Assembly: GCA_963575745.1 (NCBI GenBank)
Contig: CAUYUJ010005000.1
Coordinates: 1 to 64,000 of the forward strand
Length of the DNA stretch: 64,000 nt
Reading direction: 5' to 3'
Source: Prorocentrum cordatum
Lineage: Eukaryota > Sar > Dinophyceae > Prorocentrales > Prorocentraceae
Part shown: piece by piece, positions 54,836 to 63,865 of the stretch
Layout of the letters: each line of letters begins with the position of its first letter
Numbering within the stretch: the stretch's first letter is position 1
The notes under the pieces: generated by a model
Seen by the model: only the letters and a program-made list of their open reading frames with translations
Told to the model about the DNA's origin: nothing
Databases searched by the model: none
Translations under genes and position numbers: made by a program

Positions 54836-54999
54836 AGCCCAGGGGGGGAAACCTCGGCCCAGAATCGGCGATACGTCGCCGCTGGATCCGCGATGGGCCC
54901 CCGATGGCGCATCAGCACGTTCCTGGGCGGTGTGGGCTATAGGGTCCCTACTGGCGATAAGTGGGCGATTTGGGGGTCGAAGCATCCCCCCCTGAGCCC
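54836..54999. repeat. Intronic foldback family B, copy 1
   Basis: GGCCCAGAATCGGCGATACG near the left and GATAAGTGGGCGATT near the right are shared with 58,553-58,727. Short imperfect terminal repeats are GCCCAGGGGGGGAAAC and GCATCCCCCCCTGAGC. With the CGA array it makes up the whole intron between the exons at 55,013-55,254 and 54,304-54,482. Confidence 0.75.
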
Positions 55000-55012
55000 G
55001 GCCCCGCCTAAC

Positions 55013-55254
55013 GTTGCCCCGGAGGGCCTCTATCTCGCCCATCAGGTTCGGCAAGCGACTCGGCCTCGGCTTCGGCTTCGGCTCGTTCTCTGACGGCCGC
55101 CCGGACCCTGCTGCCCTATCGCTCTTGCGAGGCGCCGCGGCAGAGGGAGGCTCGAGCAGGTCGGGCTGCTTGGCAGTGCCCTGGAAAATCTCGAGCGCCT
55201 CGGACTGCGACGCCTCCTCCTTGAAGCCCCTCGGCTCCTCCGGAGCCTCCTCCT
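55013..55254 (-). CDS. Main gene, exon 4 (acidic/Pro-rich)
   Basis: The acceptor GCTCTTCCTGTAG is followed by two bases and 80 codons: EEAPEEPRGFKEEASQSEAL, EIFQGTAKQPDLLEPPS, then ENEPKPKPRPSRLPNLMGEI and EALRGN. The donor GGCAAC|GTTAGG is in phase 0, matching the next exon. The natural mix of residues and good acceptor make this one of the firmer 5' exons. Function unknown; the end is predicted helical and the middle disordered. Confidence 0.6.
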
Positions 55255-55275
55255 CTACAGGAAGAGCAAATGGAA

Positions 55276-55432
55276 GGCCTTACACTTTCGACGGCCCGCG
55301 CGGATTTCTTGGACTTGCGCTGGCTCCCCCTTCCTGGCGCGCGGAGCGCTAGAGGCGGCGCTGGAGGCTTCCTTCGATGGGGCCCAGCGCCGATCCGAGA
55401 AGTCTGAACGGAGCTCTCAGAGTTTAGGTTCA
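55276..55432. repeat. Foldback family A, copy 5
   Basis: CGCGCGGATTTCTTGGACTT with GCGCTGG on the left; GCCCAGCGCCGATCCGAGAA with TCTGAACGGAG on the right. It lies about 21 nt upstream (minus strand) of the exon 4 acceptor. Confidence 0.85.
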
Positions 55433-55435
55433 TGA

Positions 55436-55520
55436 AGGGGAACTGGGACACACAAATAAATACACACAAATAAAAATATCCCCCATAGTTTCCCATATGT
55501 TCTCTTCCCCCCCTGAGTGT
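55436..55520 (+). repeat. Dispersed repeat family D, copy 2
   Basis: GGGGAACTGGGACACACAAA then TAAATACACACAAATAA, followed by CCCCCATAGTTTCCCATATG. Matches copy 1 at 8,632. Confidence 0.75.
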
Positions 55521-55854
55521 ATGCGGGCAGGCGGCGTGCCGTCTCAAATGGTCAACGCCCGCAGCGGCACCGACTGCAAGTCCTGTTCAAATGAGCAGGA
55601 CATGCAGTCGGTCTGTGTACTCATTCATCGCCCGACCCTCCTGAAGAGGGGGGACTTACTCAACATACTATTTCCTCCTTCTCCTCCTCCCCCTCCTCCT
55701 CCTCTTCCTCCTCCTCCTCCGTCTCCATTCCTCTTTCTCGTAAATAACTTCTCCCTGTCGCATCCCGAGGCCAGTTGTTAGGGCGCGCCAGGCGTTTGCC
55801 TGAGACATCCTCACCACTTACGACTCCGAAGCTTAAAAATTGACCCAGTTTCAC
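55521..55854. other. Unassigned stretch with (CCT)n at 55,673-55,725
   Basis: Contains a short inverted repeat CCGACTGCAAGTCCTG/CAGGACATGCAGTCGG at 55,570-55,612 and a CCT tract. No exon was recognised. Confidence 0.55.
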
Positions 55855-56328
55855 AGGTGGAGGGCGGGCCGTTTTCAAAATGTGGCTCTCGCCCTAGCGC
55901 GGCGCACCTTCCTTTAAACAAATTGCAAGAGCTTCACGGATTGAGGGCGGGTCGTTCTCAAAATGTGGCTCTCGCCTTAGCGCGGCGCACATTCATTCTC
56001 AATGTTTGCAAGAGTTTCACGGATTGAGGGCGGGTCGTGAGATATTCAGGGCTATGCGGGCGCAACAGTTACGTTGATTCTCTGTGTTGAAGTCCTGGGA
56101 ATGGCGTTCTGGCACGATTCAGGATCAACAAGACGCAACAGTAAGGTTGATCCGTGGCGTTGGAATCCCGAGAACAATGTTTTGGCATGCTTCAGGGTCT
56201 TCAAACGGGTGTCTTCCAACGAGGCAGTTCCATCAACGGAAATGAACCGTTGTAGGGGCCTATGAAGAGGGAGCTTGGAGGGAGGGTTTACTCCAACATC
56301 TTTGATGACTCTTGGGTTTACACTGGTC
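55855..56328 (+). repeat. Dispersed repeat family F, copy 2
   Basis: Nearly identical to 1,431-1,834 over the right 220 bp. On the left, a unit of about 75-80 bp with TCAAAATGTGGCTCTCGCC and TTCACGGATTGAGGGCGGGT is present in two to three tandem copies, against one in copy 1. It runs into a CCT tract. Confidence 0.85.
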
Positions 56329-56424
56329 CTCCTCCTCCTCCTCCTCCTCCTGCTCCTCCTCTTCCTCCTCCTCCTCCTCCTCCTCGTCCTCCTCCTCCTC
56401 CTCCTCCTCCTCATCCTCCTGCTG
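56329..56424 (+). repeat. (CCT)n tract following family F
   Basis: CCTCCT triplets with CTG, CTT and CGT variants, directly following the repeat as at 1,829-1,875. Confidence 0.95.
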
Positions 56425-56817
56425 AGGAAGGGCGAGGACCACGCCGAGGACGCGAAGGACGAGGAAGAGGAGGAGGACGGCACTTGGGACGGCTCTTGGG
56501 GGCGGGCGCCGGCCCTTCATCTCCACACAAAGCCCGCGATTCTAAGAAGAAGGGGCTTCTTCTAAAAAGCCTTCCCCCCCTCCCCTTACCCCACTCTGCG
56601 CGTGGCTGTATAGTGCCGTCAATCGTATGTAGTATTTTCGCCGGTGTGTTCGTTTCGGGGCTGAGCAGACTCGAGATTTTGCCAAGCCGCGTTTGGAAGC
56701 CCAGCTCACGCCAAAGAGGCGGGAGTATCTCCACAAGCTTTGCAGGGCCTTGGGGCCCAAGTAGTGTGTTGCTGTGACGCTTTGCGTTTGATCTGACTCC
56801 GCTTCCGATTCCCCTCT
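56425..56817. other. Unassigned stretch
   Basis: Unique DNA with moderate GC. A minus-strand frame at 56,542-56,760 (72 codons) has no recognisable family. Confidence 0.35.
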
Positions 56818-57031
56818 CTAGAGGCCTCCTGGATGGGGTCCGAGCAGATGGGGTCGGAGGATCGCGCCGCATCGCCAATACATCCGCGATGCATCAGCGA
56901 CGTCGGCGGTGCATCGGCGACGCCGGCGCGGGGAAGCACGGCCTCCACATCGGGCCGCGTCGCCGATGCGTCGGCGATGCGGCGCGATCCCCCGACCCCA
57001 CCTGCTCGGACCCCGTCGGGGAGGCCTAGGC
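56818..57031. repeat. Foldback family H, complete element
   Basis: Inverted arms of about 70 bp: GGGGTCCGAGCAGATGGGGT and CGGAGGATCGCGCCGCATCG on the left, and the complement of GGGGTCCGAGCAGGTGGGGT and CGGGGGATCGCGCCGCATCG on the right. The middle is made of ATCGGCGACG units. Confidence 0.9.
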
Positions 57032-57035
57032 AAAA

Positions 57036-57198
57036 GTCGGGCGTGTCCCCCTACAGGGGGATTGTGGACGCAAAATAGAAAAAATACCCACAAAAAAATA
57101 ATATTCCAGAATGCTCCAAATGTACTCCAAAGAGAGTCCCCAGACTACTTTGTTGACCATCCTTGAATATTCCCCCTTAGTAGAGGGACAGGCCCGAC
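57036..57198. repeat. Foldback family E, copy 2
   Basis: Starts GTCGGGCGTGTCCCCCTACA and ends AGAGGGACAGGCCCGAC; AT-rich middle with CCCCAGACTA. Confidence 0.9.
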
Positions 57199-57209
57199 TG
57201 AAGCCTGGG

Positions 57210-57367
57210 TTCTCGATCGTCCCCCTACCGGGGGATTTTGGAAGCAAAATAACAAATACCCTTTAAAAAACATCACAAAATGGTCCAAAAATACTCCAAC
57301 AAGAGTGCCCAGACTATGTTGTTGTGCATCCTTGAACATTCCCCCTTCGTAGAGGGACAGGCCCGAC
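57210..57367. repeat. Foldback family E, copy 3, at the edge of exon 3
   Basis: TCGTCCCCCTACCGGGGGAT on the left (outermost GTCGGGC lost) and AGAGGGACAGGCCCGAC on the right, tandem to copy 2. On the minus strand its terminal GTCGGGCC begins at position 57,367, where an A|GTCGGG donor for the exon 3 candidate would also keep phase. Confidence 0.85.
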
Positions 57368-57391
57368 TGTTAAGCCCGGGCTCTCGCTCGC

Positions 57392-57558
57392 CCCGCTCCT
57401 CCGGCGCCGCCGCCGCGGCCGCTGGCCCCTCCGGGGCCTGCGCGGGCCCCGGGCCCGCCGCCGCCTCTTGTGGGCGGGGGTGCGCGGCGGCCTCGGCGCG
57501 CCGGCGGCGGTGGGGCCGGTCCGTGGGCTTCGGCCGGCGCCAGAGCTGGTAGAGCTGC
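57392..57558 (-). CDS. Main gene, exon 3 (Pro/Ala/Arg-rich)
   Basis: The acceptor CTCGGCCGCCAG is followed by QLYQLWRRPKPTDRPHRRRR, an Ala/Pro-rich stretch and APEERGERE-like acidic end. The edge used here is a GC donor (CGGG|GCGAG). An alternative edge at 57,368 uses the GT at the start of foldback family E. Both leave one base, as needed by exon 4. The low-complexity part weakens the call. Confidence 0.45.
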
Positions 57559-57564
57559 CTGGCG

Positions 57565-57671
57565 GCCGAGGTGCCATCGCTCGTGCGTGTCTTTGTTCCT
57601 CGATGTTCAAAAGGGTGCTCCTCGATGGTTCTCGCCGAGAGAAGCATGCACACGTCCGAGCGGTGCCAAGC
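57565..57671. repeat. Foldback family I, copy 2
   Basis: GCCATCGCTCGTGCGTGTCT on the left and GCACACGTCCGAGCGGTGCC on the right, middle GGTGCTCCTCGATGGTTCTC. Its left arm abuts the exon 3 acceptor. Confidence 0.8.
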
Positions 57672-57689
57672 CGAGCTGCCTGGCGGCCG

Positions 57690-57838
57690 AGCAGCACACG
57701 CCTTGCCGTCGCTCGGGCGTCCACGTCCCCGTGCATCTGTCGGTGTCGTGCCGTGTTTTGTGTTGCTCGATGGTCCAGGATGGCCCTCGATGGTTCTCGC
57801 CGAGACAAAATGCACACGTCCGAGCGATGCCAAGACAC
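57690..57838. repeat. Foldback family I, copy 3
   Basis: GCCGTCGCTCGGGCGTCCAC on the left, CTCGATGGTTCTCGCCGAGA in the middle, and GCACACGTCCGAGCGATGCC on the right. A CACACAGACA run follows. Confidence 0.85.
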
Positions 57839-58394
57839 ACCCACACACGCACAGACACACAGACAGACACACACAGACACAAACCAGGGCTGGACCTGAG
57901 CAGCGGTGGCTGTCGTTGTCGTGCTGTGTTCGTGGTCCCTCGCTCTGTCTTCAGTCCGCCTCTGCCGCAAAACGAGATGGAAACGAAAAAGGCCCACGAA
58001 ATCGCCAAAAAACCGTTTAGGTCCAGCCCTGACACACAAAACACACACACACACACACAGGTGAACGCGTCGTGAGAAGAGAAGTCACGGCGGGAGGTTT
58101 TTGGGTCGATGCTTTTTCGGCGTGGTGGGGCCCTCGCCGGGCCCCCACAGGCCGTCCAGAGAAACGACTCGGGAGGAGAGGCCGGGCCCGGGGAAGGGGT
58201 CGGGACTTCCAGGCACCCCGTGCTGGGAACGTCGGGACACCGCATGTCTGCACACCAGGGAGGCGCAAGGGGCTGGGGGCGCATGTTGTCGGATGGGGTC
58301 CCCGCTCGAGCGGGAGCCTCCCCCGGAGGAGTCCGACGACCCGCAACCATACCCATGGCCAGTTCTCCTCCCTGCGATCCCCCCTGTAGGGGTA
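57839..58394. other. Intronic stretch with ACAC microsatellites
   Basis: (CACA)n-rich runs lie at 57,839-57,883 and 58,030-58,060, with unique GC-rich DNA between and after. No exon was recognised. Confidence 0.5.
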
Positions 58395-58420
58395 TGGAGG
58401 TGTGCTGTTCGTTCCCCAGC

Positions 58421-58467
58421 TGCCGGCGCTTCAGGGACGCTGACAGCGCCATCGGCTTCAGGGAGGC
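58421..58467 (-). CDS. Main gene, exon 2 (short, Ser/Leu-rich)
   Basis: The acceptor GTTGCCCCTCAG is identical over 12 bases to that of exon 5. ASLKPMALSASLKRR follows in phase 0. The 3' edge is uncertain (CGGCA|GCTGG used here; CTGAA|GCGCC is also possible), and the open frame continues with QLGNEQHTSIPLQ to about 58,390. It is a small exon with weak intrinsic evidence, supported mainly by the shared intron end. Confidence 0.4.
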
Positions 58468-58552
58468 CTGAGGGGCAACAACAAGCTCCTCCTCCTCCTC
58501 CTCCTCCTCCTCCTCCTCCTCCTCCTCCTCCTCCTCCTCCTCCTCCTGGGCG
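58468..58552 (+). repeat. (CCT)n microsatellite
   Basis: Uninterrupted CTC/CCT triplets at about 58,489-58,547, between the shared CAACAACAAGCTCC lead and family B. Confidence 0.96.
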
Positions 58553-58727
58553 CGACGGGCTCCCGGGGGAAACATCGGCCCAGAATCGGCGATACGTCGC
58601 GCACATCTCTGCGATAGGTCCTCGACAGCTAGTCCGCACGTTCTTGGGCAGGGGGGGGGCGATCAGACCCCTATATCGACGAGCAGTGGGCGATTCGGAT
58701 CGATACACTGCCCCCTGAGCACACTCC
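58553..58727. repeat. Intronic foldback family B, copy 2
   Basis: GGGGGAAACATCGGCCCAG, AATCGGCGATACGTCGC, ACGTTCTTGGGCAGGG and GCAGTGGGCGATTCGG correspond in order to the copy at 54,836-54,999. Confidence 0.8.
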
Positions 58728-58735
58728 CCCACGAA

Positions 58736-58893
58736 TGCGGGATGACGATTTTAAAAAAATGGGAGAAAAGGACGATACAAAAAAAAAAAAAAACGTTTTC
58801 TGCTATTTCTGAACAATTTTCTGACTGGAGGAGAACGATTGAAAAAATCGTTTTCCAGCCCGCGGCCGGCTTTTTCTAATCGTCATCCCGGGC
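58736..58893. repeat. Foldback element R
   Basis: GCGGGATGACGATTTTAAAA at 58,738 and CTTTTTCTAATCGTCATCCC at about 58,870 are inverted; the middle holds a poly-A run and GAACGATT...AATCGTTTTC, a smaller hairpin. A further AATCGTCATCC follows at 58,928. Confidence 0.75.
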
Positions 58894-59044
58894 GCCGCCG
58901 CGTGAACACGACCCCTGGTCATTTATTAATCGTCATCCTCCATTATTATTGCCCCTGGACGCCGACGACGCTGCCGCCACCACGATGTGGGGCAGCTTAT
59001 CGGGAAGGTGCTCGTGCACTCCTCAGAAGAGCCAAAAAAATGCT

Positions 59045-59208
59045 CCAGCATGACAACTTTCGGAGGTCTGCGGAGATCCGTTGGAGAAAGCTGGACCACC
59101 CCAATTACATGGCGCGCGGAGCGCGCCAGGGGCGGCGCTGGAGGCCCCACTGGGGGGGGGGGCTCAGCACCGATCCGAATAAAACGAGCGGACCTCCGAA
59201 GATTGGCT
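59045..59208. repeat. Foldback family A, copy 6
   Basis: ACTTTCGGAGGTCTGCGGAG on the left, the core ATGGCGCGCGGAGCGCGCCA in the middle, and AGCACCGATCCGAATAAAA with GCGGACCTCCGAAG on the right. Confidence 0.85.
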
Positions 59209-59229
59209 TGCTGGGAACACCACAAGATA

Positions 59230-59345
59230 CCAACACCGCTGCTCCCTGGACCTCTCCCGGGATGCCCTCCGACTGGAGCCTCGAGGCGGACCTGGCCGTG
59301 GCGACGAGGGCCCCCCCGGGGAGACCCCCAGAGGAGGCGGAGAAC
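59230..59345 (-). repeat. Intronic repeat family C, copy 4 (3' part)
   Basis: CCTGGACCTCTCCCGGGATG and GGCGGACCTGGCCGTGGCGA correspond to the right third of the 35.7-kb copy. On the minus strand it ends GTGGTGTTCCCAG. Confidence 0.75.
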
Positions 59346-59407
59346 GGGGCCACGGAGCAGCGGCAGCGCTGCCGCCGCAGGGCTCCTGCCCGCGCCGTTT
59401 CCTGTGC

Positions 59408-59599
59408 CTCGACTCCTCCGAGGCCGCCCCCGCCCGCGGCCGCGGCGAGGCCCGCGGGGGGCAGGCCCTGCGCCTCGGGCGGCGGCGGCGCCGAGCTGCC
59501 GTGGCCGGCCGTGGCGAAGCCGACGGGGGGCAGGCCCGGCCCCACGGGCCGCGGCAGCCTCACGGACACGCGGGCCGCCGTGCTGCGGCGCCGCTTGTC
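59408..59599 (-). CDS. Main gene, most 5' exon recognised
   Basis: A very long (CCT)n polypyrimidine tract on the minus strand runs straight into TGCCCCAG and then 64 codons: DKRRRSTAARVSVRLPRPVG, PGLPPVGFATAGHGSSAPPP and a Gly/Ala-rich end. The GC donor at 59,408 (GTCGAG|GCACAGG) is chosen for phase 0 and is uncertain; the frame stays open to about 59,350. The acceptor context is the best in the locus. It is basic at first, then low complexity. No start codon was assigned, so earlier exons are expected. Confidence 0.5.
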
Positions 59600-59602
59600 C
59601 TG

Positions 59603-59960
59603 GGGCAGGAGGAGGAGGAGGAGGAGGAGGAGGAGGAGGAGGAGGAGGCGGAGGACGGAGGACGAATAAGGAGGAGCAGGAGGAGAGGAACGGAGGAGGA
59701 GGAGGAGGAGGAGGAGGAGAGGAGGAGGAGGAGGAGGAGGAGGAGGAGGAGGAGGAGGAGGAGGAGGAGGAGGGATGAGGAGAGGAGGAGGAGGATGGGG
59801 GGGGGGAAGGAGGAGGAGGAGGAGGAGGAGGACGGAGGGGGAGGCGGAGGAGGAGGAGGAGGAGAAGAAGAAGGGGGGGAAGGAGGAGGAGGAGAAGGAG
59901 GAGGAGGCGGAGGAGGAGGACAAGGAGGAGGAGGAGGAGGAGGAGGAGGAGGAGGAGGAT
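59603..59960 (+). repeat. (GGA)n microsatellite (polypyrimidine on minus strand)
   Basis: GGAGGA triplets with GCGGAG, GAACGG, GGGGGG and AAG variants over about 350 bp. It is directly upstream (minus strand) of the acceptor at 59,600. Confidence 0.97.
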
Positions 59961-60459
59961 GGGCCCAGGCAGATGCGAGTCGGGCACGAGATCGCGGCGG
60001 GAGCCTGTGGGCAGTTTTCGGCCTGTGGGGGCCCTCGCTGGGCCTGGTATGATTCCAAAAACGAATCAGGATTTAAACACACAAAAAATGCCCTGGGAAG
60101 GGGTCGGGACTTCTAGGGCCCCCCTACGGCTGGACCTGGGACAGAAGAACAGCCTTCAAGAGCATGAAACCCTCCGCCGGCCAAAACACCCCAAGCCATG
60201 AGATCACTCGAAGGTACCCTCCCCCTGGGTGCACAAGAGCACGCGACAGACACCAAGAACGTTAGGGTGCCATGCCCGAACTGACCTCGATCTTACACCT
60301 CGGTCTGACTGTAAGACGAAGCCAGGACGAGATTAACATCGGGTGAGGACAGAACGAGATTCTCTGAAATCTGGCGGCTTTGGAGGATGTCGCGTGCGCC
60401 GCGGCCTTCCCAGAGCGTTCTGGAACGCTCTGAGAGCGTTCCGGAGCGCTCTGGTCGAC
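59961..60459. other. Unique stretch with nested palindromes at 60,411-60,453
   Basis: No gene was recognised. At the right end AGAGCGTTCTGGAACGCTCT and AGAGCGTTCCGGAGCGCTCT are two adjacent near-perfect 20-bp palindromes. Confidence 0.5.
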
Positions 60460-60598
60460 GATCCTCAGGACGTGTGCTAGCGCCAACGTGTGTTTGCCCA
60501 TGGAGGCCCTTCAATACGACGAGGGCGATGTAATGATCTACTAGTTGGATTGAACAACGGGGTGAACACACGTTGGGCTAACACGCGTCCTGAGGATC
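60460..60598. repeat. Foldback element L
   Basis: 60,460-60,494 (GATCCTCAGGACGTGTGCTA...) and 60,565-60,598 are inverted repeats over about 35 bp with few differences, enclosing 70 bp. A GCGCGAAG-type palindrome follows at 60,613-60,641 with perfect 14-bp arms. Confidence 0.9.
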
Positions 60599-60641
60599 TA
60601 AGGGCGCCTAATTTCGCGCTTCGCGCTGCGCGAAGCGCGAA

Positions 60642-60867
60642 GCGCGAACAACTTCGCGCTCTCGCGCAACCCCCAGGGGAAAAGAGGAGGATGAGAAGGA
60701 ATCGAAGCCGCACCGCGAAGAAGGAAGCGCGAATAACTTCGGGTCCTCGAGAGAGCCCTTGAGGATCAGCGCTCTGGCATGGGTTAATCCTCGTCCTTGC
60801 CCCGCCAGGCTATGATCCCCCCCCCTGAGCGGCGACGCTAGGCGGGGAAGGGCTCGGGGGGGGCCCT
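60642..60867. other. Unassigned stretch
   Basis: GAAGCGCGAA-like short repeats near 60,640-60,735, then unique DNA. No gene was recognised. Confidence 0.35.
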
Positions 60868-61152
60868 CCTCCTCCCCTCTCCTCGTCCTCCTCCTCCTCC
60901 GCCTCCTCCTCCTCCTCCTCCTCCTCCTCCTCCTCCTCCTCCTCCTCCTCCCTCCTCCTCCTCCGTCCTCCTCCTCCTGCTCCTCCTCATTCGTCCTCCG
61001 TCCTCCTCCTCCTCCTCTCTCTCCTCCTCCTCCTCCTTCGTCGTCCTCCTCCTCATCCTCTCATCTTCCTCCTTCTCCTCCTCCTCCTCCTCCTCCTCCT
61101 CCTCTCCTCCTCCTCCTCCTCCTCCTCCTCCTCCTCCTCCTCCTCCTCCTCA
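60868..61152 (+). repeat. (CCT)n array with GTCCTC and TCGTCC interruptions
   Basis: CCT triplets over about 280 bp. Confidence 0.96.
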
Positions 61153-61268
61153 AGAGCGCCGCCCTCCGTCCGCGCACCGCCGCTTCGCGCCGTGCTGGTG
61201 GTGACCCCTCTCCGGATCTCTCGGCGGCGTGAGCCAGGCTTGGGTCGGGCACGCCCTCCTACAGTTAA

Positions 61269-61449
61269 GTCGGGCCTGTCCCCCTACAGGGGGATTCTCG
61301 ACGGAAAAAAAATACCCCCAAAATAATCAAAAAATAATCCAAAAATAGTCTGGGGACTATTTTTCGAGTGTTTTTTTACCTTCTTGGGGTATTTGGGGGG
61401 TATGTTTTATTTCTCGTCGGGAATCCCCCTGTAGGGGGACACGCCCGAC
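61269..61449. repeat. Foldback family E, copy 4 (most complete)
   Basis: GTCGGGCCTGTCCCCCTACA with GGGGGATTCTCGACG on the left and CGTCGGGAATCCCCCTGTAG with GGGGACACGCCCGAC on the right. Middle arms also pair (ATAGTCTGGGGACTAT). Flanks read TTAA and ATAA, a possible short target duplication. Confidence 0.9.
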
Positions 61450-61536
61450 ATAATCCTACAGGCGGATGTTGGAGAAAGAATATATAGAATAGCCAAAATA
61501 TGATTCCATTCCAAAAGAATCAAAAAGAGGGGAACA

Positions 61537-61705
61537 AAAAGTGGCATAAACCTAAAAACTCGGAGGTCCGCGCGGATTTCTCGGATCGGCGCTGGGGCTC
61601 CCTGGCGGCGCCTCCGGCGCCGCCCCTGGCGCGCTCCGCGCGCCAGGGAGGGGAGTCCAGCGCGGATCCGAGAAATCCGCACGGACTGTTTATGGCACTT
61701 TTTTA
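61537..61705. repeat. Foldback family A, copy 7 (most complete)
   Basis: AAAGTGGCATAAAC lies outside and CGGAGGTCCGCGCGGATTTC inside on the left; the right side has GATCCGAGAAATCCGCACGG and GTTTATGGCACTTTTTT. The core is GGCGCGCTCCGCGCGCCAGG. The extended outer arms suggest an intact element. Confidence 0.9.
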
Positions 61706-62001
61706 AGGGGACAACAAACCTACCTCGCTTTTGACCACCCTCGCTTCCAAGAGATACCAAGCGATGCCAAACTACGGCATGTACTGGTCAGGTCGCTTGG
61801 CGAGGAGGCGTATGGTGTGACCTGGTTTTGCCTGGAAGCGAAAGCGGGGTAGGTAATTCACGCTCTGATAAAAAAAATAATCGAAAGATCTTCTCCCGAC
61901 TTCGCGCCGCGCCCGCAGGGCGCGACGGGTGCGAGCACCTTGGCGCCCTCGCGCGCCTTTGGCGCTGCTCCCTTGCCGGGGAGACGCAAGATTTGGCTTA
62001 A
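61706..62001. other. Unassigned spacer
   Basis: Unique DNA; CCAAGCGATGCCAAAC and GGTCGCTTGGCGAGG near 61,757-61,807 can pair weakly. No gene was recognised. Confidence 0.35.
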
Positions 62002-62159
62002 GTCGGGCGCGTCCCTCGAAAGGAGGGACAATTCAAAAAAAAGAGTCAAAAAATCGTCTGGGGGCGGTGTGTCTGGCATTCGCTGATGCATTTTGAGCCC
62101 TTCCTGGCTCTTGTTTTAACTCGTTCTCCACACTCCGCCTGTAGGAGGACACGCCCGAC
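62002..62159. repeat. Foldback family E, copy 5
   Basis: GTCGGGCGCGTCCCTCGAAA on the left and GTAGGAGGACACGCCCGAC on the right; CTTAA before and CTAAG after. Confidence 0.85.
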
Positions 62160-62169
62160 CTAAGATTAG

Positions 62170-62280
62170 GTCGGGCGTGCCCTCCTACAGGCGGATTTGG
62201 GACGAAATCATCAAAGAATAATCCCAAATAGTCCAAGTTAATCCAAAATTCGTCCCCAGACTACTGTTCACTATTTACCT
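62170..62280. repeat. Foldback family E, copy 6 (left part)
   Basis: GTCGGGCGTGCCCTCCTACA with GGCGGATTTGGGACG, then AATCCCAAATAGTCCA and CCCCAGACTACTGT. The right terminal repeat is absent. Confidence 0.8.
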
Positions 62281-62404
62281 AACAGCGAAAACTTATAGGT
62301 TTCTAGTATCTATAGGGTCAAAAGAGAGCATCATGACGCCCCAGGGGGGTCTGGGCGCGATCCGGGGGAGGGTGCCGGGGACTTTTTTTAGCCAACAGTT
62401 ACAC

Positions 62405-62748
62405 ACTTCGTGGTCTTCGAGGTCCCAGAACTCCATTCCCGGGCCACATTCTGAATGCCCGGAGCCAACTGTACGCCACTTCGTGGTCTTCGAGTTCCCA
62501 GAACTCCATTCCCGGGCCACATTTTGAATGCCCGGAGCCAACTGTAGGCCACTTCGTGCTCTTCGAGTTCCCAGAACTCCATTCCCGGGCCACATTTTGA
62601 ATGCCCGGAGCCAACTGTAGGCCACTTCGTGGTCTTCGAGTTCCCAGAACTCCATTCCTGGGCATGATTTTGAATGCCCGGAGCCAACTGTAGGACACTT
62701 CGTGTTCTTCGAGTTCCCAGAACTCCATTCCCGGGCCACAGTTTGAAT
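62405..62748 (+). repeat. Tandem repeat, five units of 73 bp
   Basis: ACTTCGTG(G/C/T)TCTTCGAG starts near 62,405, 62,478, 62,551, 62,624 and 62,697. Each unit includes CCAGAACTCCATTCC and ATGCCCGGAGCCAACTGTA. The minus-strand 'proteins' are period artefacts. Confidence 0.97.
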
Positions 62749-63450
62749 GCTGAGGCAGGCTGATGCTGAGGCTGAGGCAGGCTGAGGATGAGGCAGGCTG
62801 AGGCTGAGGCCGAGGCTGAAGGCAGACTGAGGCTGAGGCTGAAGCAGGCTGAGGCGGAGGCTGAGGCAGGCTGAGGCTGAGGCTGAGGCAGGCTGATGCT
62901 GAGGCAGGCTGAGGCTGAGGCTGAGGCTGATGCAGGCTGAGGCTGAGGCAGGTTGAGGCTGAGGCCGAGGCTGAAGGCAGACTGAGGCTGAGGCTGAAGC
63001 AGGCTGAGGCTGAGGCTGAGGCAGGCTGAGGCTGAGGCTGAGGCAGGCTGAGGCTGAGGCAGGCTGAGGCTGAGGCTGAGGCTGATGCAGGCTGAGGCTG
63101 AGGCAGGCTGAGGCTGAGGCCGAGGCTGAAGGCAGACTGAGGCTGAGGCTGAAGCAGGATGAGGCTGAGGCTGAGGCAGGCTGAGGCTGAGGCTGAGGCA
63201 GGCTGATGCTGAGGCAGGCTGAGGCTGAGGCTGAGGCTGATGCAGGCTGAGGCTGAGGCAGGCTGAGGCTGAGGCTGAGGCAGGCTGATGCTGAGGCAGG
63301 CTGAGGCTGAGGCTGATGCAGGCTGAGGCTGAGGCAGGCTGAGGCTGAGGCCGAGGCTGAAGGCAGACTGATGTTGAGGCTGAAGCAGGCTGAGGCTGAG
63401 GCTGAGGCAGGCTGAGGCTGAGGCAGGCTGAGGCTGAGGCTGAGGCTGTG
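62749..63450 (+). repeat. (GGCTGA)n satellite with ~155-bp higher-order period
   Basis: GCTGAG hexamers with GCAGGCTGA and GATGCAGGCTGAG variants. The variant block GAGGCTGAAGGCAGACTGA recurs near 62,818, 62,973, 63,128 and 63,359, spacing 155, 155 and about 231 bp. Confidence 0.95.
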
Positions 63451-63637
63451 ACTGCGACTGCCGTTGCCACTGCGACTGCCATCGCGAATGCGACTACGAC
63501 TGCGAGAACAGCTGAAATCTACAACAGGATTCTCATCTGAATCTTAAGGAGAATGCTTCCAGATATGCTCCTACACATCGCTGTTAGGCTGCTTTGCCGG
63601 GATAATTTTGAATATGCCTCCTGTAAAAGAACCGGCA
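63451..63637. other. Unassigned spacer
   Basis: GCGACTGC-rich start (63,455-63,510), then unique DNA. No gene was recognised. Confidence 0.4.
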
Positions 63638-63846
63638 CGACTCAAACGTAAAACTCGGGTACGCGGGACTCGGGTTGGCCTGACGGGGCCATCATGAAAA
63701 TGACGAGACCCGATCTGAAATCTGACGCGAGATCCCGCTGCAAACCTCCCACGAAAACCGGACCGCCAAACTCCACGACGCGCTCGTCAAAACACGTCGG
63801 CAGAGCTGAGTTCCCGCTTACTTAACTGAGCCTTACGTTTCCCCGA
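63638..63846. repeat. Foldback family J, copy 2
   Basis: CGACTCAAACGTAAAACTCG with GACTCGGGTTGGCCTGACGG on the left; on the right the complement of TCGGGGAAACGTAAGGCTCA. Confidence 0.85.
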
Positions 63847-63865
63847 CCTTGGAGAACAGTGGAGG

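Noticed and set aside
62388-63482. 364-codon Ser/Leu/Pro/Gln-rich minus-strand frame
   Set aside because: It is the GGCTGA satellite and the 73-bp repeat read through.
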